A stretch of DNA of 7,276 nucleotides from the NCBI GenBank assembly GCA_009923345.1, contig RFTR01000102.1, positions 1 to 7,276 on the forward strand, read 5' to 3'. Below are positions 6,015 through 7,276 of this stretch, one piece after another; within the stretch, counting starts at the first letter, position 1, and the number at the start of each line of letters is the position of its first letter. The notes beneath the pieces were generated by a model. That model worked only from the letters and a program-made list of their open reading frames with translations, ran no database searches and had not been told where the DNA came from. Both the position numbers and the translations under genes were made by a program. The stretch comes from Betaproteobacteria bacterium (GTDB lineage: Bacteria; Pseudomonadota; Gammaproteobacteria; Burkholderiales; Burkholderiaceae_C).

Positions 6015-7276
6015 ATGTCACACCACAAAATTCTCATTCTTGACTTCGGTTCGCAAGTCACCCAGCTCATCGCCCGCCGCGTGCGCGAGGCCCATGTTTA
6101 CTGCGAAGTGCATCCCTGTGATGTCAGCGAAGAATGGGTGCGTTCATATGCAGCTGACGGCAATTTAAAAGGCGTCATTTTGTCTGGCAGCCACGCCAGC
6201 GTGTACGAAGAAACCACTGACAACGCACCTGATGTCGTCTTTCAGTTGGGAATTCCAGTTCTGGGCATTTGCTATGGCATGCAAACCATGGCGCAGCAAC
6301 TCGGCGGAAAAGTAGAAAGTGGGCAAACCCGTGAATTTGGTTACGCTGAAGTGCGCGCCCATGGACACACGGCGTTTCTCAAAGACATTGCAGACTTCAC
6401 AACCGCCGAAGGCCATGGCATGCTCAAGGTATGGATGAGCCATGGCGATAAGGTGACCGAACTGCCATCAGGTTTCAAAGTGATGGCCAGTACGCCTAGT
6501 TGCCCCATCGCAGGCATGGCAGATGAAGCGCGTAAGTTTTATGCAGTGCAGTTTCACCCAGAGGTGACGCACACGGTGCAAGGCCAAGCCATGCTCAATC
6601 GCTTTGTTCGCGATATTTGTGGTGCGAAACCAGATTGGGTGATGCGTGACCACGTGGCTGAAGCGGTTGAATTGATTCGCCAGCAAGTGGGAGACGAAGA
6701 AGTTATCTTAGGTTTATCAGGTGGAGTTGATTCGTCTGTTGCGGCCGCTTTGATACACCGCGCAATTGGCGACCAATTGACGTGTGTGTTTGTTGACCAC
6801 GGCTTGTTGCGTTTGAACGAAGGCGATTTGGTCATGGAGATGTTTGTCGGCAAACTCCATGCAAAAGTTATTCGTGTGGATGTGAGCGATCTCTTTTTAG
6901 GCAAATTGGCTGGTGTAAGTGACCCAGAAGCCAAACGCAAAATCATTGGTGGTTTGTTTGTTGACGTGTTCAAAGAGCAAGCTGCCAAACTCAAGGCAGG
7001 TGATGGTGGCCACAAAGGTGCGACCTTCTTAGCCCAAGGCACGATTTATCCAGATGTGATTGAGTCGGGTGGCGCGAAGAGTAAAAAGGCGGTCACCATT
7101 AAAAGCCACCACAACGTGGGTGGATTGCCTGAGCAATTGGGTTTGAAGTTGCTCGAGCCCCTGCGCGATCTCTTCAAAGACGAGGTGCGCGAGTTAGGTG
7201 TGGCGCTTGGACTGCCGCATGAAATGGTCTACCGCCATCCGTTCCCTGGGCCTGGCTTGGGTGTGCGCATTCTGGG
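6015..7276 (+). CDS. guaA: GMP synthase (glutamine-hydrolysing), C-terminus cut by window edge
   Basis: GuaA converts XMP to GMP using ATP and ammonia released from glutamine. The frame is open from ATG 6015 to the right edge, giving 420 residues; the family is about 520-540, so roughly the last 110 (dimerisation domain) are outside. The N-terminal class I glutamine amidotransferase domain (about 1-200) has KILILDFGSQ, GICYGMQ with nucleophile Cys86, and HPEV with His181 and Glu183. The ATP pyrophosphatase domain carries the P-loop SGGVDSS at 235-241, then VFVDHGLLR, DPEAKRKIIGGLF, AQGTIYPDVIESGG, KSHHNVGGLPEQLGLKLLEPLRDLFKDEVR and HPFPGPGLGVR. The oxyanion-loop motif is LSGSHAS at 56-62 rather than LSGGPxS. 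It is 97 bases downstream of guaB, beyond a strong terminator, and has only a weak TTAAGG site far (13 bases) from the ATG. Confidence 0.98.
   Translation, partial: MSHHKILILDFGSQVTQLIARRVREAHVYCEVHPCDVSEEWVRSYAADGNLKGVILSGSHASVYEETTDNAPDVVFQLGIPVLGICYGMQTMAQQLGGKVESGQTREFGYAEVRAHGHTAFLKDIADFTTAEGHGMLKVWMSHGDKVTELPSGFKVMASTPSCPIAGMADEARKFYAVQFHPEVTHTVQGQAMLNRFVRDICGAKPDWVMRDHVAEAVELIRQQVGDEEVILGLSGGVDSSVAAALIHRAIGDQLTCVFVDHGLLRLNEGDLVMEMFVGKLHAKVIRVDVSDLFLGKLAGVSDPEAKRKIIGGLFVDVFKEQAAKLKAGDGGHKGATFLAQGTIYPDVIESGGAKSKKAVTIKSHHNVGGLPEQLGLKLLEPLRDLFKDEVRELGVALGLPHEMVYRHPFPGPGLGVRIL

Noticed and set aside
6554..7042. 162-codon minus-strand open frame within guaA, and smaller ones nearby
   Set aside because: They lie antisense to the unambiguous guaA frame, have low-complexity Ser/Thr/Pro-rich translations and no ribosome binding context.

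Overview
The window looks like ordinary housekeeping chromosome from a betaproteobacterium, most likely Burkholderiales and probably Comamonadaceae. This rests on remembered protein resemblance (GuaA, GuaB, RatA, YgiQ) and on the gene order smpB / ratA / rnfH / DUF gene / guaB / guaA. G+C looks close to one half by eye, which is low for the family and would suit a freshwater relative such as Limnohabitans; this is inference. No RNA genes, insertion sequences, CRISPR arrays, phage genes or long repeats were seen, and no stretch over 300 bases lacks a gene.

Left part (1-2045, plus strand): the C-terminal third of a YgiQ-family radical SAM protein enters from the left edge. A 12-helix major facilitator transporter with a TTG start follows 20 bases later. 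The transporter runs tail to tail into smpB, and the two stop codons share one TTAA.

Middle (2042-4388): smpB (minus strand) and ratA (plus strand) diverge from a 47-base gap. ratA, rnfH and a roughly 340-residue protein of unknown function (resembling DUF6352) are packed with a 1-base overlap and then no gap, so they are almost certainly one translationally linked unit. SmpB and RatA both act on ribosomes in the systems where they have been studied, so a translation-quality theme is possible but unproven.

Right part (4389-7276): guaB (IMP dehydrogenase) has its own leader with a good ribosome binding site and ends in a strong intrinsic terminator. guaA (GMP synthase) follows after 97 bases, has a second small hairpin in its leader, and is cut by the right edge. 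The two enzymes carry out the two steps from IMP to GMP.

I did not find a clearly new system. The points most worth a second look are the unknown gene locked to ratA-rnfH, the uncertain ratA start, the terminator and hairpin between guaB and guaA, and a Ser-His replacement in the GuaA oxyanion-hole motif.
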